Origin: Tranzscheliella williamsii
Lineage: Eukaryota > Basidiomycota > Ustilaginomycetes > Ustilaginales > Ustilaginaceae
Direction: 5' to 3'
Assembly (NCBI GenBank): GCA_023212725.1
Contig: JALBYF010000109.1
Span: forward strand, 1-36,929
DNA length: 36,929 nucleotides
Positions within the stretch are counted from its first letter, which is position 1. Every line of letters starts with the position of its first letter. The translations under genes were made by a program, and so were the position numbers. Shown here in pieces: positions 1 to 10,169 of the stretch. The notes under the pieces were generated by a model, which saw nothing but the letters and a program-made list of their open reading frames with translations, did no database searches and was not told where the DNA came from.

Positions 1-1096
1 GTGGATAGCCATTGGCGGCGCTGGCGATGGTGTGAGGCTCTTTGCGGCGCACGCAAGCGTAGAGAAGCAGCGCCGAACGGCCGAGCTCGAGCACCATTCT
101 GGTCTTGCCTGTGCCACTGGATTGGACGATGGGCGTAGACCTGCAGTAGGCGTCAAAGACTGGTTGGCGAAGTTGACGTGCATGATGGCGCTGTTGTACA
201 AGACTGGTGTCGCGCTGATCATGATCATGTTTGTTGTCGTCGTCGTCGTCGTCGTCCTCATGGTCAGTATTGTCGGGCACACGGGTAAAATGTTTGATAA
301 CATTGACCACAAAGCACAAGAAGCGGCGAGGAGCGTCGCCGCGATATTCGCGACGCAGCTGTTCGGCCAAATGTTGCTCCAGGTCTCCGAGGTCATTGGC
401 TCGATTGGGAGTTGAATTGGAGGTAGGAAGCCGGGCGATGACGTAAGCGACGATTTGTTCGTTTGACCAGGGTTCGGAGAACTGGTCGAGGCGCTCGAGT
501 GTGTCGACAATCATGGCTGCACTCTCATTGTATTCAAGAGAGACGTGTTTGAGCGCAGGGATTAGGCGGACAAAGCTGGAGCGATACTGAAGGAGGACGT
601 TCAGAAAGTTCCTGATGTGAGATTCGATGCTCGCTTCCGCGACATCGTCGGTGTTGTTGAGCTTTCTTTTATGCAATCTTCTGCGTGCATGGGTGAGACT
701 GCTGCACATTTCGTCCCAGTCTTGTGCGTCGACATCTGTGCGTATGCTTGGAGCACATTTTAAGGCGAGAGCACGGGTAGGCGAGGCCGAACTAGTGTCT
801 TGATGCATAGACTGAGAGGTGTCGGACGAGGAAGTGGACACAGACTTGCGTGCAAGCAGGTTGAGAGCGTCGCCGAGAAATTGGCAAAGAGCGGCGTGAT
901 GATTAAGGGTAAGTGTTGTGTTCGACGTCATGGCCGAACGGAGCACTGCGCAAACCACCTTGACCGCCCCTTCCCTGCCGACGGAGACAGGCTCTTTGGC
1001 AAATCTGAGGGCGAGCGGTGTGCCTCCATTCTGCTCGACGAGCCTTTCTAGGTGAGCGCTGAGACCGCTGACGTCGAACAATGGCTTTTCCGTCAT
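1..1096 (-). CDS. P-loop NTPase-like repeat-family protein, 3' part outside the window
   Basis: The reverse strand is open from an ATG at 1096 for 365 codons to the window edge, so the C-terminus is missing. The N-terminal ~210 residues are helical without a domain I recognise. A run of seven Asp follows (GTC microsatellite on the plus strand, 236-256), then the motif VQSSGTGKTR (about residues 325-335), a Walker A loop, followed by MVLELGRSALLLYACVR. A 'xQSSGxGKxR' loop is typical of large repetitive NTPase families of fungi and oomycetes, including those linked to Crinkler/RHS-type effectors; that link is inference. The frame is also open upstream of the ATG, and a CCACAG acceptor-like site lies just before it, so an upstream exon is possible. 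A truncated inverted copy lies at 34798-35463. Function unknown; that it is a real gene is fairly sure. Confidence 0.7.
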   Translation of the reverse strand, partial: MTEKPLFDVSGLSAHLERLVEQNGGTPLALRFAKEPVSVGREGAVKVVCAVLRSAMTSNTTLTLNHHAALCQFLGDALNLLARKSVSTSSSDTSQSMHQDTSSASPTRALALKCAPSIRTDVDAQDWDEMCSSLTHARRRLHKRKLNNTDDVAEASIESHIRNFLNVLLQYRSSFVRLIPALKHVSLEYNESAAMIVDTLERLDQFSEPWSNEQIVAYVIARLPTSNSTPNRANDLGDLEQHLAEQLRREYRGDAPRRFLCFVVNVIKHFTRVPDNTDHEDDDDDDDNKHDHDQRDTSLVQQRHHARQLRQPVFDAYCRSTPIVQSSGTGKTRMVLELGRSALLLYACVRRKEPHTIASAANGYP

Positions 1097-1179
1097 GATG
1101 GAAGAAGGTGGTGGTGGTACGAAAGAGAAGAGACCAGACACGCCAGACCAACTGTGGAGAAAAATCCAACGCTCAGTCC
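514..1179 (-). repeat. Left arm of long inverted repeat (666 bp)
   Basis: The reverse complement of this segment aligns without gaps to 34798-35463 over 666 bp, with about 27 mismatches by my hand count (about 96% identity). It covers the first ~195 codons of the P-loop gene and about 80 bp before its ATG. The left copy continues as an open frame past 514; the right copy loses homology there. The left copy keeps nearly all the CpG sites the right copy has lost, so it is probably nearer the ancestral form. Confidence 0.95.
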
Positions 1180-1672
1180 GACCAGCTGAATTCGGAACTA
1201 GGACTGCCGGGGTTCTCAAAACCGTCCATACATTGAGCAAAGGCTCACAGACCATCATGACTCCAAGTACGGCCAGCCCAAACAAATCCGCGCACCCGTT
1301 CTTTCCCCATGGTGATGATCAGAACTTGCACTTCAACACGACGCAGGAGAAATCTATCGCTGTCAGCTTCTGACTTGATTGCATGCGTCTTGCGGCCGTT
1401 GAAAAATTGTACCGTTCAGATACCTTCCACGTGGAAAGAGTCGGCGCGGGGAATAGGCGTGTTCCGTCGAAACGCTTTGCCGAGTCGCCGACCACTTACA
1501 TCTCAGCCCTGCCGCTGGCCAACCTACACCCTTTTTTTGCTACCTTCAGCATCGCTGCACAGACAGTCCAGTAGGTGCGCTGTCGAATATCCATTCCCGA
1601 GCAAGTGAGTGACTCTGCCCAAGGGGTACAGTGAGACTAGCGGGGGCTGTAGTGTTCTAGTATTCTGCAGCG
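1180..1672. other. Intergenic region between P-loop gene and vps23
   Basis: About 490 bp lie between the repeat boundary and the vps23 stop codon. It would contain the promoter of the P-loop gene and the 3' end of vps23. I see short overlapping ORFs without similarity to anything known, a T-rich stretch near 1531, and no RNA gene. Confidence 0.6.
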
Positions 1673-3743
1673 TCAAGCCCATCCCATGCCTTCGCTGATC
1701 TTGTGAGCCAGGGCTCGTTTCATAAACTGGTCGCGGGCGAGCATGCGAGTCTGTTTGAGGAAGCGCTCCGTATCGATGCGCTCCGTGTTCAAGGCGCGCG
1801 CGAGATGATACATGGTGTCCTCTATCGCGTTGTCCTCGGCAATCAGATCGACGAGCTGGTTGCCGACAATGCTCGTCGCCAACACCATCGTGTCCGGGTC
1901 TGGCTCTTCGCGCTTGTTCAGCTCAGCCGTCTGGTCCTTAGCCGCCTCCACCGCGGCCGAGAGTCGGTCGCCTGTGATCTGACACACGTCCCGTACCGCC
2001 CGAAGCCGCGACATCTCATCCTCGATAGCAGGCAGTCCGCGATCCAGATCCGACGAAAGCACCTCCAGGCGCTGATTTGCAGCCGCAAGCGTCGACGAGA
2101 GCTCGGCCAATCGCGAGCCGATCTTGGAGTACAGCCGATCGTGCATCGCCAACAACTCGGGATTCGGTGGTCGAGGTGGCGGCGGAGCCGGTGACGAGCT
2201 CGCGCCGCCAGTGTTGCTCTCTGCTCTCTCTTGATCACCACTAGGAGCGTCATCCTCATCGAGCAGATTCCTGACAGCCGACTTTGGAGGAAGTGTTTGG
2301 ACCGACACGCCAGGGTCAGCTCGTGTATGGCTCTGGCTCTCCTGAAACTTGTGATCGGTCGATGGCGCTCGAAATCCGGGTTGAGGTCCAGGCGCAGGAG
2401 GTACCTGTGGCGGAGGCGTGGGTCTAACCGCATGCGAGTCGTATTGTGGTTGCCATTTTCCTTGCAAAGGCTGCTGGGGCTGTGCATTCCGCTGCATTTG
2501 TGGATGGTGGTCGTCATGGTGTGGCTCTGGGTAGTAGCTATGACCGCTGCCGGTGTTGTATGCAGAAGGAAGAGGCTGGCCCTGCGGGTGTGGAGTATCT
2601 GCCCAAAATTGCTGCATCGGCGTACTATGTGCCGATGATGGGTTCGTATGCACAGAGGGCTGGGTTGATGCTGTCAGATGTATGGATGCTGAACGGCTTG
2701 GTGGTTGGCTGGGCGATGAAGCAGAGCTTGCAGTAGACAAACGACGTAACTGATTGTTGTCAGGCGGTGGAGAAATGTGTTGAGCATGTTGCTGGGGTAT
2801 GTGCTGCTGCGGGCGGGGCTGAATGTCTCGGTATGGCACCTGTCCGTTGAGAGCAGTATGGCGAGGGTCCATGTACGGCAGCCTTTCGCGCGGGCTCTGC
2901 TGATAGTAGGCGTCTGGCGTAGAGGAAGATGCCGGCTTCGGCGGTCGATGTGGTGCCGGCTGTAGCTGGCTTGCAGAGGCGGACACAGAAGCCGGAGTAG
3001 CAGGGGCCGGCAGGATCGGCGCCGGCCTCCCGCTTGCGTCATACGAAGTGGATGGTATGGCGCTGCCATAGCCTTGGAAAGAGTGAGCGGGTGAGGACAC
3101 TACAGGCGAGGGACTTGCCGGCTGGGAATATCTCTGTATGGTTGATGATGCCGATGCGACAGATGTAGCGCCGGCCGAAGAGGGCGGCTGCACACTTGTC
3201 GAAGGTGTCGTTCCCTTCGGCTTAGCATAGACAGGAGGCTCGCTACCGAACATGTGCTGACAGTCATGAACGAGATCCAGAAGGTTGCAGGCCTCTGGCT
3301 TGGTCCTCCATCTGCTCATATAGGCGCCTCCAATCTCGCCGCTGGGGTCGACATGGGGGCCTTTGCGAATGGCCATTTCCGGCGTAGGCACTACGAAAGC
3401 CATAGGAGGCTCACGAGGATAGGCCAGTGGCAACCAATAGGCGACAGGTATGTTGTAGGTGGTATTACGAAACTGAACGGGTATCGTCCCGTCCAGTGTC
3501 AGTAGCAGTTGGGTTCGTCCATCGTTGAAAGCTGTTGAGGTGAGGCGGGCAAGGGTGGGGCAAGGGTGAGTATCAAGTAGGCTTGGCGTGATTATCTATT
3601 GGTTACTTACTGAATACCTCGGTTCTAGGGGAGAGCGAGGAGACGGCGACGAGCGTACGGTCGGTGTCTGCAAACACCCTGTCCTTGTCATGGTAGGGTG
3701 CGATCACCGATCTGAGCCACCTTTGGACAACGGCGTGATCCAT
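1673..3743 (-). CDS. vps23: ESCRT-I subunit Vps23/TSG101 homologue (two exons)
   Basis: ESCRT-I component that binds ubiquitinated cargo at endosomes and hands it to the multivesicular-body pathway. Exon 1 is 3743-3611 (44 codons plus one base), the intron 3610-3532 (GTAAGT...CAACAG, 79 nt), exon 2 3531-1673; total 663 aa. Residues ~1-150 form the E2-like UEV domain (FNDGR, LDGTIPV, TYNIPVAYWL, YPREPP, HVDPSGEI, SEPPVY), which has no catalytic cysteine in this family. Then come ~300 residues rich in Pro/Gln/Ser, a coiled-coil stalk (~490-590), and a C-terminal steadiness box (ALNTERIDTERFLKQTRMLA) that packs with other ESCRT-I subunits. The spliced frame restores the UEV start exactly, so the model is secure. 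It is divergent from mss51. Confidence 0.95.
3532..3610 (-). other. vps23: vps23 intron 1
   Basis: A 79-nt phase-1 intron on the reverse strand: donor GTAAGT at 3610, acceptor CAACAG ending at 3532. Splicing joins EVF to TFNDGR, the conserved strand of the UEV fold; without it the ORF loses its first ~45 residues and has no ATG at the domain start. Confidence 0.93.
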
Positions 3744-4126
3744 GACGGGCACAGCTGAGGATCACGAGCCGCTTGTGGCGACTGCACGGCAGGCTTTGCA
3801 AGATGGAGCGGAAAGGTAAATGGATCATGGTCAGGAGCAAGGGCAGAAAGCACCGTATCTGAGGGTTAAGGTCGTTGACTGGCTCGTTCGCCGCTTCTTG
3901 TCAGATTTCGCGATCGACGACTGATATCGAGATCCGAGCCCGATCCGAGATCCACTCGAGCAGAAAAGGGTCGATGTGATCATTATTAAGGAAGAAAGAA
4001 GAGGTGAGCTCCACCCTACTCTGACCCTACTCCGAACGCTTTGCGGCTGGCTTTGCTCTGTACGCAGTTCACTCTCGTCCTCTACACCCATACTCACGGC
4101 CTGTGTCCCACAGCGGCTTGGAAAGC
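3744..4126. promoter_or_regulatory. Divergent promoter region vps23 / mss51
   Basis: A 383-bp gap between two divergent ATGs, so it must hold both promoters and 5' leaders. A pyrimidine-rich stretch ends in CCCACAG at 4107-4113, just before the mss51 ATG, and could be the acceptor of a leader intron. I see no clear TATA box. Confidence 0.5.
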
Positions 4127-5935
4127 ATGAGAGGCGCGGCTCCCCGTCTTCTTTCCCAAACCGCAAAGAGGGCGCCGGGTGCTCAACATCTCGCGTCCTC
4201 GGCGTCGCTGTCTCGGCCGTCTACCATCAACCCAGGAGTCAAGTCGCTGCACGTGCAACAGCGCACGCTCTTTGGCTTGCCATTCTTCGGAGGGAAGAAG
4301 GGAAAGAAGAATGAAGCGTTTTCGCTGCCCCCGAAGCCGGCGAGGAAGCCTGCCCTGACGCAGGACAATCTCTTCCATCCCTTCTCCAAGTCGCCTATCG
4401 CAGCGATTCGCGCTCGCGGTGAGCGGATTCGGTCACTGGCACCATGTCCTGTCAGCATGTCCAAGTACAAGGTTAGACGGCTTGTCAACTTCGAGTGCCC
4501 CGATTGCGGCTGGCCGACTCATTATTCCGAAAAGGAGTGGACCGAGGACACCGAGCATGGCAAGTATGTGGCTAGGCTTCGCGAGGCTAACGAGGACGAG
4601 CACGACCTTCGAAGCGGCCGTGAGATGACCGAATTCAAGCTGCCAGGTCCGCAAGGCTTCGAAGAGACCATCAACATGTCCAATTGGGATGTCTTCTTCT
4701 ATACTAGGAATTTCAACTCGATAGAGTCCGACCGAAGCAGAAGACATGTCAGCAAGCTCTTGACCTTCCCTACCACCATGGGCGCTGTCATTCACGAGAA
4801 CAGCCCCTACACACGCAAGTCTCGGCGTCTCACTCACGAAGGTCTCCGAAGCATGATTGCAGTACGCCAGACGCTCCATCCCAAGGCCGGCGACAAGCCG
4901 TCACTCGACCGGATGCGGATCTTTGTCGTGGGGGCGAGGGCTGAATCCACTTTGCCGCCCGCCGTCTGGGACCAACTGACCTACATGTTTCCCGGCGTCC
5001 CCTTACACCTCTTCCTTATCGGCCCTGAAGCCCACATCCCCTCGGAGCAGCAACTCGAGCAGCAGAACCGTGCCGGTCCCGGGTCCGGCGGCATCTCCAT
5101 GCATAAGGGTCGCGTTAGGAAATCCAACTACGGCGTCCCTGCGCGCAGTGTAGTTGTCTCGGAAGGTCTAACGATCACGACGATCCAGTGCCATTACGAG
5201 CATGTCCATGCGCAGCTCGAGCCTTTCGACCCGTACACCGATATCTTTTTTGCCTTCAGTCCCGGCTTTGGCTTCCCGTCGCAGATTGCAGTAGCCGAGG
5301 CGGACCAAGCGCGTCAGGACGAACGCGACCACGAAGCTCAGTTTGCCAAGGCCAAGAGTACGTACCATGCGCAGGGGGCCGAAGGGGCCGAATCGACGGA
5401 AGCGTCTGCGCAGGCGGCGGCGGATGATGCTGTCCGGTTGGCGGAGGCGCAGATCCGGGAGGGGCGGGAGCATGTCGAGGGTGTGGCGTCGGTCGCGGCT
5501 GCGTCGTCGCCGCCGCGCGCGGCGTACACTGTCGACGCAACCGCGTCGCCCGAAGGCGGCGATGTCCCGGCCGAGGAGCCGGCGCCCGTGTTGGCCTCGG
5601 CCGACGGCCACACCTACACCGCACTCACAGCAGTGCCTGTCGTCCAGGCGCAGCGCGAGTGGGCCAAGGCCATCGGCCAGATCCTCTCCACCCGTTGCGC
5701 GCTCGTCTCCACCGGCTTCTCCCCCGCCGACGTCGAACGCGACGTTCTCGCCTTTGAAAGCGTCGACGGCGTCCGCGGCGAGTTCGAATGGCTCATTACC
5801 CCCGGCGAAAACACCTTTGCCTCTCAGCAGTGGGCCATCGCCGACTTTGACCCGCGCGTCGCCGTCAAGGCCAACTGGGGCCTCTGGGCCGTCAGAGGAA
5901 AGAGATACGACATCCAGGGCCCCGCAGGTGTCTAA
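4127..5935 (+). CDS. mss51: Mss51-like mitochondrial COX1 translational activator
   Basis: In yeast Mss51 promotes translation of mitochondrial COX1 mRNA and escorts new Cox1 in cytochrome oxidase assembly, on the matrix side of the inner membrane. The first in-frame ATG is 4127 and gives 602 aa. The N-terminal ~75 residues are rich in Arg/Ser/Ala and fit a mitochondrial presequence. The family zinc finger follows (CPV at ~107, ECPDCGWPTHYSEKEW at ~123-138), then the diagnostic NEDEHDLRSGRE, NWDVFFYTRNF and RHVSKLLTFPTTMG. In yeast, CP dipeptides of this protein bind haem; two Cys-Pro pairs are present here. An Ala/Glu-rich low-complexity insert (~405-500) separates two conserved C-terminal blocks. 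It is convergent with uxs1, with 159 bp between the stops. Confidence 0.92.
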   Translation: MRGAAPRLLSQTAKRAPGAQHLASSASLSRPSTINPGVKSLHVQQRTLFGLPFFGGKKGKKNEAFSLPPKPARKPALTQDNLFHPFSKSPIAAIRARGERIRSLAPCPVSMSKYKVRRLVNFECPDCGWPTHYSEKEWTEDTEHGKYVARLREANEDEHDLRSGREMTEFKLPGPQGFEETINMSNWDVFFYTRNFNSIESDRSRRHVSKLLTFPTTMGAVIHENSPYTRKSRRLTHEGLRSMIAVRQTLHPKAGDKPSLDRMRIFVVGARAESTLPPAVWDQLTYMFPGVPLHLFLIGPEAHIPSEQQLEQQNRAGPGSGGISMHKGRVRKSNYGVPARSVVVSEGLTITTIQCHYEHVHAQLEPFDPYTDIFFAFSPGFGFPSQIAVAEADQARQDERDHEAQFAKAKSTYHAQGAEGAESTEASAQAAADDAVRLAEAQIREGREHVEGVASVAAASSPPRAAYTVDATASPEGGDVPAEEPAPVLASADGHTYTALTAVPVVQAQREWAKAIGQILSTRCALVSTGFSPADVERDVLAFESVDGVRGEFEWLITPGENTFASQQWAIADFDPRVAVKANWGLWAVRGKRYDIQGPAGV

Positions 5936-6094
5936 GCTGCCATCCGTCACGAGTCCCCATGTAAGATATCAGGATCTGCCAAACAACCGCTCCGATCGTC
6001 TTACTACAATATCCCGCCATGGTGTGTATTTGCGTGTATCCCAATTAAAGACATGAAGTTGTCAAAGGATAATCAGCTAGATGCGGGATTGCTG

Positions 6095-7897
6095 TCATAG
6101 AGAGCCTTCCTTGATCCGCTCCCAGTACCACTCGGTCATCTCGCGAAGGCCGTCCTCCAGCCTCCATCTGGGATGCCAGTCAAGAAGGCTTGTTGCACGC
6201 GTGATGTCCGGTTTGCGTTGCTTTGGATCGTCCTTGGGCATGGCCAGGAAGCGGATCTCCGGGTCGTGCTCCTTTCGGCTGCTGCCGTTAGGATCGCTCA
6301 AGGTACTGGCGCCAGAGGGATCGGCCGACTTGACCTGCCGCACACATTTCTGGACGAGTTGAACGAGCTCCATGATGGTGAACTCGGCTGGGTTGCCGAG
6401 GTTGACCGGCGAGTGGACGTCGGCGAGATGGTTGAGTGCTGCAAAGTAGTGGCCGGACGATTCGGTTTCCATGGTCGCGTCACTGGCTTGAGCCAGCAGA
6501 GCTGGGGTTGTGGCGGCCGATGCAGGAGCGGGCACGATGGTGTCGGGGGCCTCGGCCATGATCTTGCTGGCCAGTGCGACAGGTGACGCGGGACGATGCA
6601 GGGGGAAAGCTGCCTGAGCAGCGAGGCTCTCGTCCTGGGCCGCTTCTGCATTCATCAGCGCTATGAGCCCGTCTATGAGGTCGTGGATGAACATGAAGCT
6701 TCGCGTTTGCATTCCATCTCCAAACACAGTCAGGGGCTCGCCCTTGAGAGCCTGCAGAATCAGGTTGCTGACGACGCGGCCGTCATGAGGATGCATGCGG
6801 GGTCCGTAGGTGTTGAAGATCCGGGCGACGCGCACATCGACGCCGTCCTGGTAGTAATATCCGTACGTGAGTGTCTCTGCCACCCTTTTGCCCTCATCGT
6901 AGCATGCGCGCGGGCCGGTCGGATTGACGTTGCCATTGTAGGTTTCGGGCTGTGGATGGACGTCTGGATCGCCGTACACTTCCAAAGTGCTGGCAAGCAG
7001 GAAGCGAGCCTTGGTACGCTTGGCCAAGCCGAGCGAGTTGAGCGTACCGAGAAAGTTGGTCTTGATGGTCTTGATCTGGTTTGCCTGGTAAGAGATGGGA
7101 CTAGCCGGACAAGCCAGATGGTAGATCTGGTCGACCTCAATGACGAGCGGGTTCACGACATCGTGCCGGATCATCTCAAAGTTCGGATGACCAGACCATT
7201 GCGAGAGATTCCTCTTTTGCCCTGTGAAGAAGTTGTCGAGCACAAGCACCTCGTGGCCCATCAGCATGAGACGATCGACGAGATGGGAACCGACAAAACC
7301 GGCGCCTCCGGTGACAAGGATGCGCTTCTTCTCTTCGACTGGCAGAACCCTGGTTGGCAGATACCCGTAGGCAGAGGCGGTGGAGGTACCAGCCCCACCA
7401 ACCTGGTCCGGCCCAAGGTTGATGGAGGAGACAAAAGAACCTGGAGGAGCATGGATGTAGCTCAGCGAGGGTTGATGCAGAGGCGTATATGGAGAAGAAG
7501 AGCGTGCATTGTTACCATGCGCTAGAATACTGACGTGTGACTCTGGATGTGCATTGGGCACGTTTTGAGCCCAGAAAGAAGAAGCGGCGGCTCGGGACGA
7601 ACGGCCGGCGCCGCTATCAGTGCGGACGTGATGGAGAGGCGGCTTCGAGCTACCTTGAACGGATAGGACTGGAGTCGTTTGCAGCTGCCCATCGATGGAC
7701 TGCTGTTCTAGCCAGGGTTGGGGCGGCGTTTGGTAAGGTGAATAGGATGCGTAGGTTGCGCCTGGCGTGGGAACGAGGATACCAGATCCTAAGGCAGGGC
7801 GGAAATAGAGCGAACGGAGATGATCTAGCGGTACGTGATAGTCTGGCGGATGGTCATGCTGATTGGTGGCGTCGGCAATCGCCTCACTGTCGGCCAT
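6095..7897 (-). CDS. uxs1: UDP-glucuronate decarboxylase (UDP-xylose synthase)
   Basis: Short-chain dehydrogenase-type enzyme converting UDP-glucuronate to UDP-xylose with bound NAD, the xylose donor for fungal glycans. The single exon encodes 600 aa. The Rossmann glycine motif [10 protein letters not shown] is at ~196-205, [10 protein letters not shown] at 221-230, the STLEVYGDP active-site strand at 303-311, and the catalytic YxxxK at Y333/K337 (YDEGK). [10 protein letters not shown] and [11 protein letters not shown] are typical of UXS. Two things are unusual: a ~190-residue Ser/Pro-rich N-terminal extension without a membrane segment, where animal UXS has a type II anchor, and a ~95-residue Ala-rich insert (~400-495). 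The protein is therefore probably cytosolic. It is divergent from the FMP30-like gene. Confidence 0.95.
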   Translation of the reverse strand: MADSEAIADATNQHDHPPDYHVPLDHLRSLYFRPALGSGILVPTPGATYASYSPYQTPPQPWLEQQSIDGQLQTTPVLSVQGSSKPPLHHVRTDSGAGRSSRAAASSFWAQNVPNAHPESHVSILAHGNNARSSSPYTPLHQPSLSYIHAPPGSFVSSINLGPDQVGGAGTSTASAYGYLPTRVLPVEEKKRILVTGGAGFVGSHLVDRLMLMGHEVLVLDNFFTGQKRNLSQWSGHPNFEMIRHDVVNPLVIEVDQIYHLACPASPISYQANQIKTIKTNFLGTLNSLGLAKRTKARFLLASTLEVYGDPDVHPQPETYNGNVNPTGPRACYDEGKRVAETLTYGYYYQDGVDVRVARIFNTYGPRMHPHDGRVVSNLILQALKGEPLTVFGDGMQTRSFMFIHDLIDGLIALMNAEAAQDESLAAQAAFPLHRPASPVALASKIMAEAPDTIVPAPASAATTPALLAQASDATMETESSGHYFAALNHLADVHSPVNLGNPAEFTIMELVQLVQKCVRQVKSADPSGASTLSDPNGSSRKEHDPEIRFLAMPKDDPKQRKPDITRATSLLDWHPRWRLEDGLREMTEWYWERIKEGSL

Positions 7898-8036
7898 GCT
7901 GAGCTGCTAGCGAGCATGCACCTGCATATAGCCACTGCCCGGGCAATGTGTACAAGCGCCAGTGGGTTGTCGTAGGCCAGCTAGGACATGCTGGGTGAGG
8001 AGGGTGGCTAGAAGGAAGTGAGAAGGATGAAAGAGA
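7898..8036. promoter_or_regulatory. Divergent promoter region uxs1 / FMP30-like
   Basis: It is 139 bp if the FMP30-like gene starts at 8037, or 319 bp if it starts at 8217. The shorter spacing is tight for two promoters, which slightly favours the downstream start. No TATA box is evident. Confidence 0.4.
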
Positions 8037-10010
8037 ATGTTACCTGTTAGAGTTGGCGGTAAGGGCGGTGAATGTGTTAGACCGGCTTCCTGTAGGCGGT
8101 GCTGCACAGCACTCGTTGAAAGCTGCCCAAACCTGCAGTCTCCACCTTTGCCCCTGAATCGTCGTCGTCGTTCGCTCCCGCTGTCCCGCCATCATCGATC
8201 TTGGCTACAGCAAGGCATGCAAGGAGCACAGACTGTCGAGACGCAGCGGGCGGCGCCGTTGCACGTCAAGCTCAAGCTGCAGCCGCTGTCCGATGGTCTG
8301 GCTCCGAGTCATCATGTGCTTGCACCGGCACCAGGTACTACCTGGTCCTCCTACATGCCGCACTGGAACGCCCAGCCAGCAGAAGGCCAGCGTTTGCCAT
8401 CTGAATCAGATTGCGCCCAGGCTAGTTCGGAAGCGCTTTGGCAGGACCAAGACAGTAGCAGCACCGGCGTATCGTGCCTTGCGTCTGCTCCCATCTCTCT
8501 CGTAGATCCGTCCAAGGTGGTTCGCATAGGATTCCGCAACCCATGGCCAAGCTGGCATAAGCCCAGCGTCGCAGAGGTGTGGCAGGGCCTCGAGTGGGGC
8601 GAGGACCGCGATCCGGCGATCCCATATGCATTGCAACAACTCGCGCCGGAACAGCGAGAGGGTCCTCGCTTGCAAGACCAGCCGCCCTACCGAGACGACC
8701 CTGCGAAGGCGACCGACGACACTTCAGAGCAGACCACCGATACGGCCAGTACATCATCCCTGCCTGCATCGATTGACGCCTTGTCAAATTCGAAAGAAGC
8801 AACCTACAAGTCGGCAGCCCAGCAGCTTCTGAAAGTGCAAGAACCAGAGTTCGACTTGCCATCTCTTGATCCGGGCGTCTCCTCGGTAAGAGCCACCTGG
8901 CTGGGACACGCCGGCGTGCTGCTACAGCTTGCGCCGCTGCCGAACGGCAAAGAGCCGGTCCGTGTTCTGTTTGACCCTATCTTTTCGCAGAGGTGCTCTC
9001 CCACCCAGCTGGCTGGCCCGATCCGATCCTATCCTGCGCCCTGCGCTGTCTCTGCCCTTCCGCCCATCGACCTTGTCATTATCTCGCACAACCACTACGA
9101 CCATCTCGACTACGACACGGTCAAGCAGCTTTGGGAGGCCAATTCAGAACGGCTTACCTTCGTCGTCCCGCTCGGCAACAAGGAGTGGTTCATGGGCGGC
9201 TCAACCAGCAACGCCGAGGCGGCGACGACCTCGACTCTGGGCATTCCGGAAGGCAGGATCATCGAGCTAGACTGGTGGGACGAGGCTCTCCTGTCACCGG
9301 GATCGGCGGCGGGCTCCGACGCCGCCAAGCCGGGGGATTCGCTCAGGGTTGTGTGCACCCCAGCACAGCACGGCTCGGGGCGGTACGGCGTGGATACCAA
9401 CTGCGCGCTGTGGGCGTCGTGGTACGTGCAGCATCCGACGGCGCCGGTCAGCAGGATCTACTTTGGAGGTGACACGGGCTGCCAGTTCCATGGTGCGTCG
9501 TTTCCGCCAGCGCCGCCTGCGGGGCTGCTGCGTGCGTCGGTGGAGGAGAGGACGGATGGGGAGAACGGAGCGGAGGAGGGGGGGTATGCGTGGTGCCCGG
9601 TGTTTGGGGAGATTGTGGCGCGGCTGGGGGAACCGGAGCTGCTGATGCTGCCGGTGGCGGTGGGTGCGACGGTGGGGTTTCTGCGCTCGTACGTGCCGCT
9701 CCCGGACGCGCTCTCGCCGTTTCCGCGCCTCTCGGCGGGTCTGACGGCCGCGAACCACCTGCCGCCGTGGGACGCGGTCCGCGTATTCCGCACCATGTGC
9801 CCCACGGCCCCCCGCGCCGTCGCGCTCGCCATCCACTGGGGCACCTTCATCGCAGCCCCCGACGAAGTCCTCAAGACCCTCGGCCAGCTCCAGTGGGCCT
9901 GCACCCAGCACGACATCGCCTTCGCCCGCACACTCCCCCCCCAGCACACCCGCACCACCCCCGCCCGAACTTTCATTGCCCTCGACCACGGCGCAAGCAT
10001 CAGCCTCTAA
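8037..10010 (+). CDS. FMP30/NAPE-PLD-like metallo-beta-lactamase-fold phospholipase
   Basis: Relatives release N-acylethanolamines from N-acyl-phosphatidylethanolamine; the yeast homologue Fmp30 is mitochondrial. The longest form from the ATG at 8037 is 657 aa; the ATG at 8217 gives 597 aa and may be the true start, because the sequence between looks like leader (TCG repeats, no conserved residues). Numbered from 8217: WLGHAGVLLQL, the metal-binding HNHYDHLD at 291-298, GGDTGC at 417-422, and the C-terminal AIHWGTF with His540. These are the three metal-site regions of the family, with LFDPIFSQRCSP before them. An acidic loop between GGDTGC and FGEIVARLG looks expanded. Convergent with the transcription factor gene. 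The fold is secure; the exact substrate is inferred. Confidence 0.9.
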   Translation: MLPVRVGGKGGECVRPASCRRCCTALVESCPNLQSPPLPLNRRRRSLPLSRHHRSWLQQGMQGAQTVETQRAAPLHVKLKLQPLSDGLAPSHHVLAPAPGTTWSSYMPHWNAQPAEGQRLPSESDCAQASSEALWQDQDSSSTGVSCLASAPISLVDPSKVVRIGFRNPWPSWHKPSVAEVWQGLEWGEDRDPAIPYALQQLAPEQREGPRLQDQPPYRDDPAKATDDTSEQTTDTASTSSLPASIDALSNSKEATYKSAAQQLLKVQEPEFDLPSLDPGVSSVRATWLGHAGVLLQLAPLPNGKEPVRVLFDPIFSQRCSPTQLAGPIRSYPAPCAVSALPPIDLVIISHNHYDHLDYDTVKQLWEANSERLTFVVPLGNKEWFMGGSTSNAEAATTSTLGIPEGRIIELDWWDEALLSPGSAAGSDAAKPGDSLRVVCTPAQHGSGRYGVDTNCALWASWYVQHPTAPVSRIYFGGDTGCQFHGASFPPAPPAGLLRASVEERTDGENGAEEGGYAWCPVFGEIVARLGEPELLMLPVAVGATVGFLRSYVPLPDALSPFPRLSAGLTAANHLPPWDAVRVFRTMCPTAPRAVALAIHWGTFIAAPDEVLKTLGQLQWACTQHDIAFARTLPPQHTRTTPARTFIALDHGASISL

Positions 10011-10169
10011 TTCGCGCTCGTCTCTCCTTCCGCTCCCCAACAAGACTGTCTAGATGAGCGGCCAAGTCGCTTACTGGTACGATAAATTACATTGCCGACG
10101 CAGCGAGCACGCTCAACGTACATGAGAATGTGCCAGGCATGGTGGATGCGCCACTTCCCGGCTGTGGGG

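Noticed and set aside
5343..6056. 237-codon Arg/Pro-rich ORF overlapping the end of mss51
   Set aside because: Composition is that of an out-of-frame reading of an Ala/Glu-rich stretch; mss51 continues intact through it.
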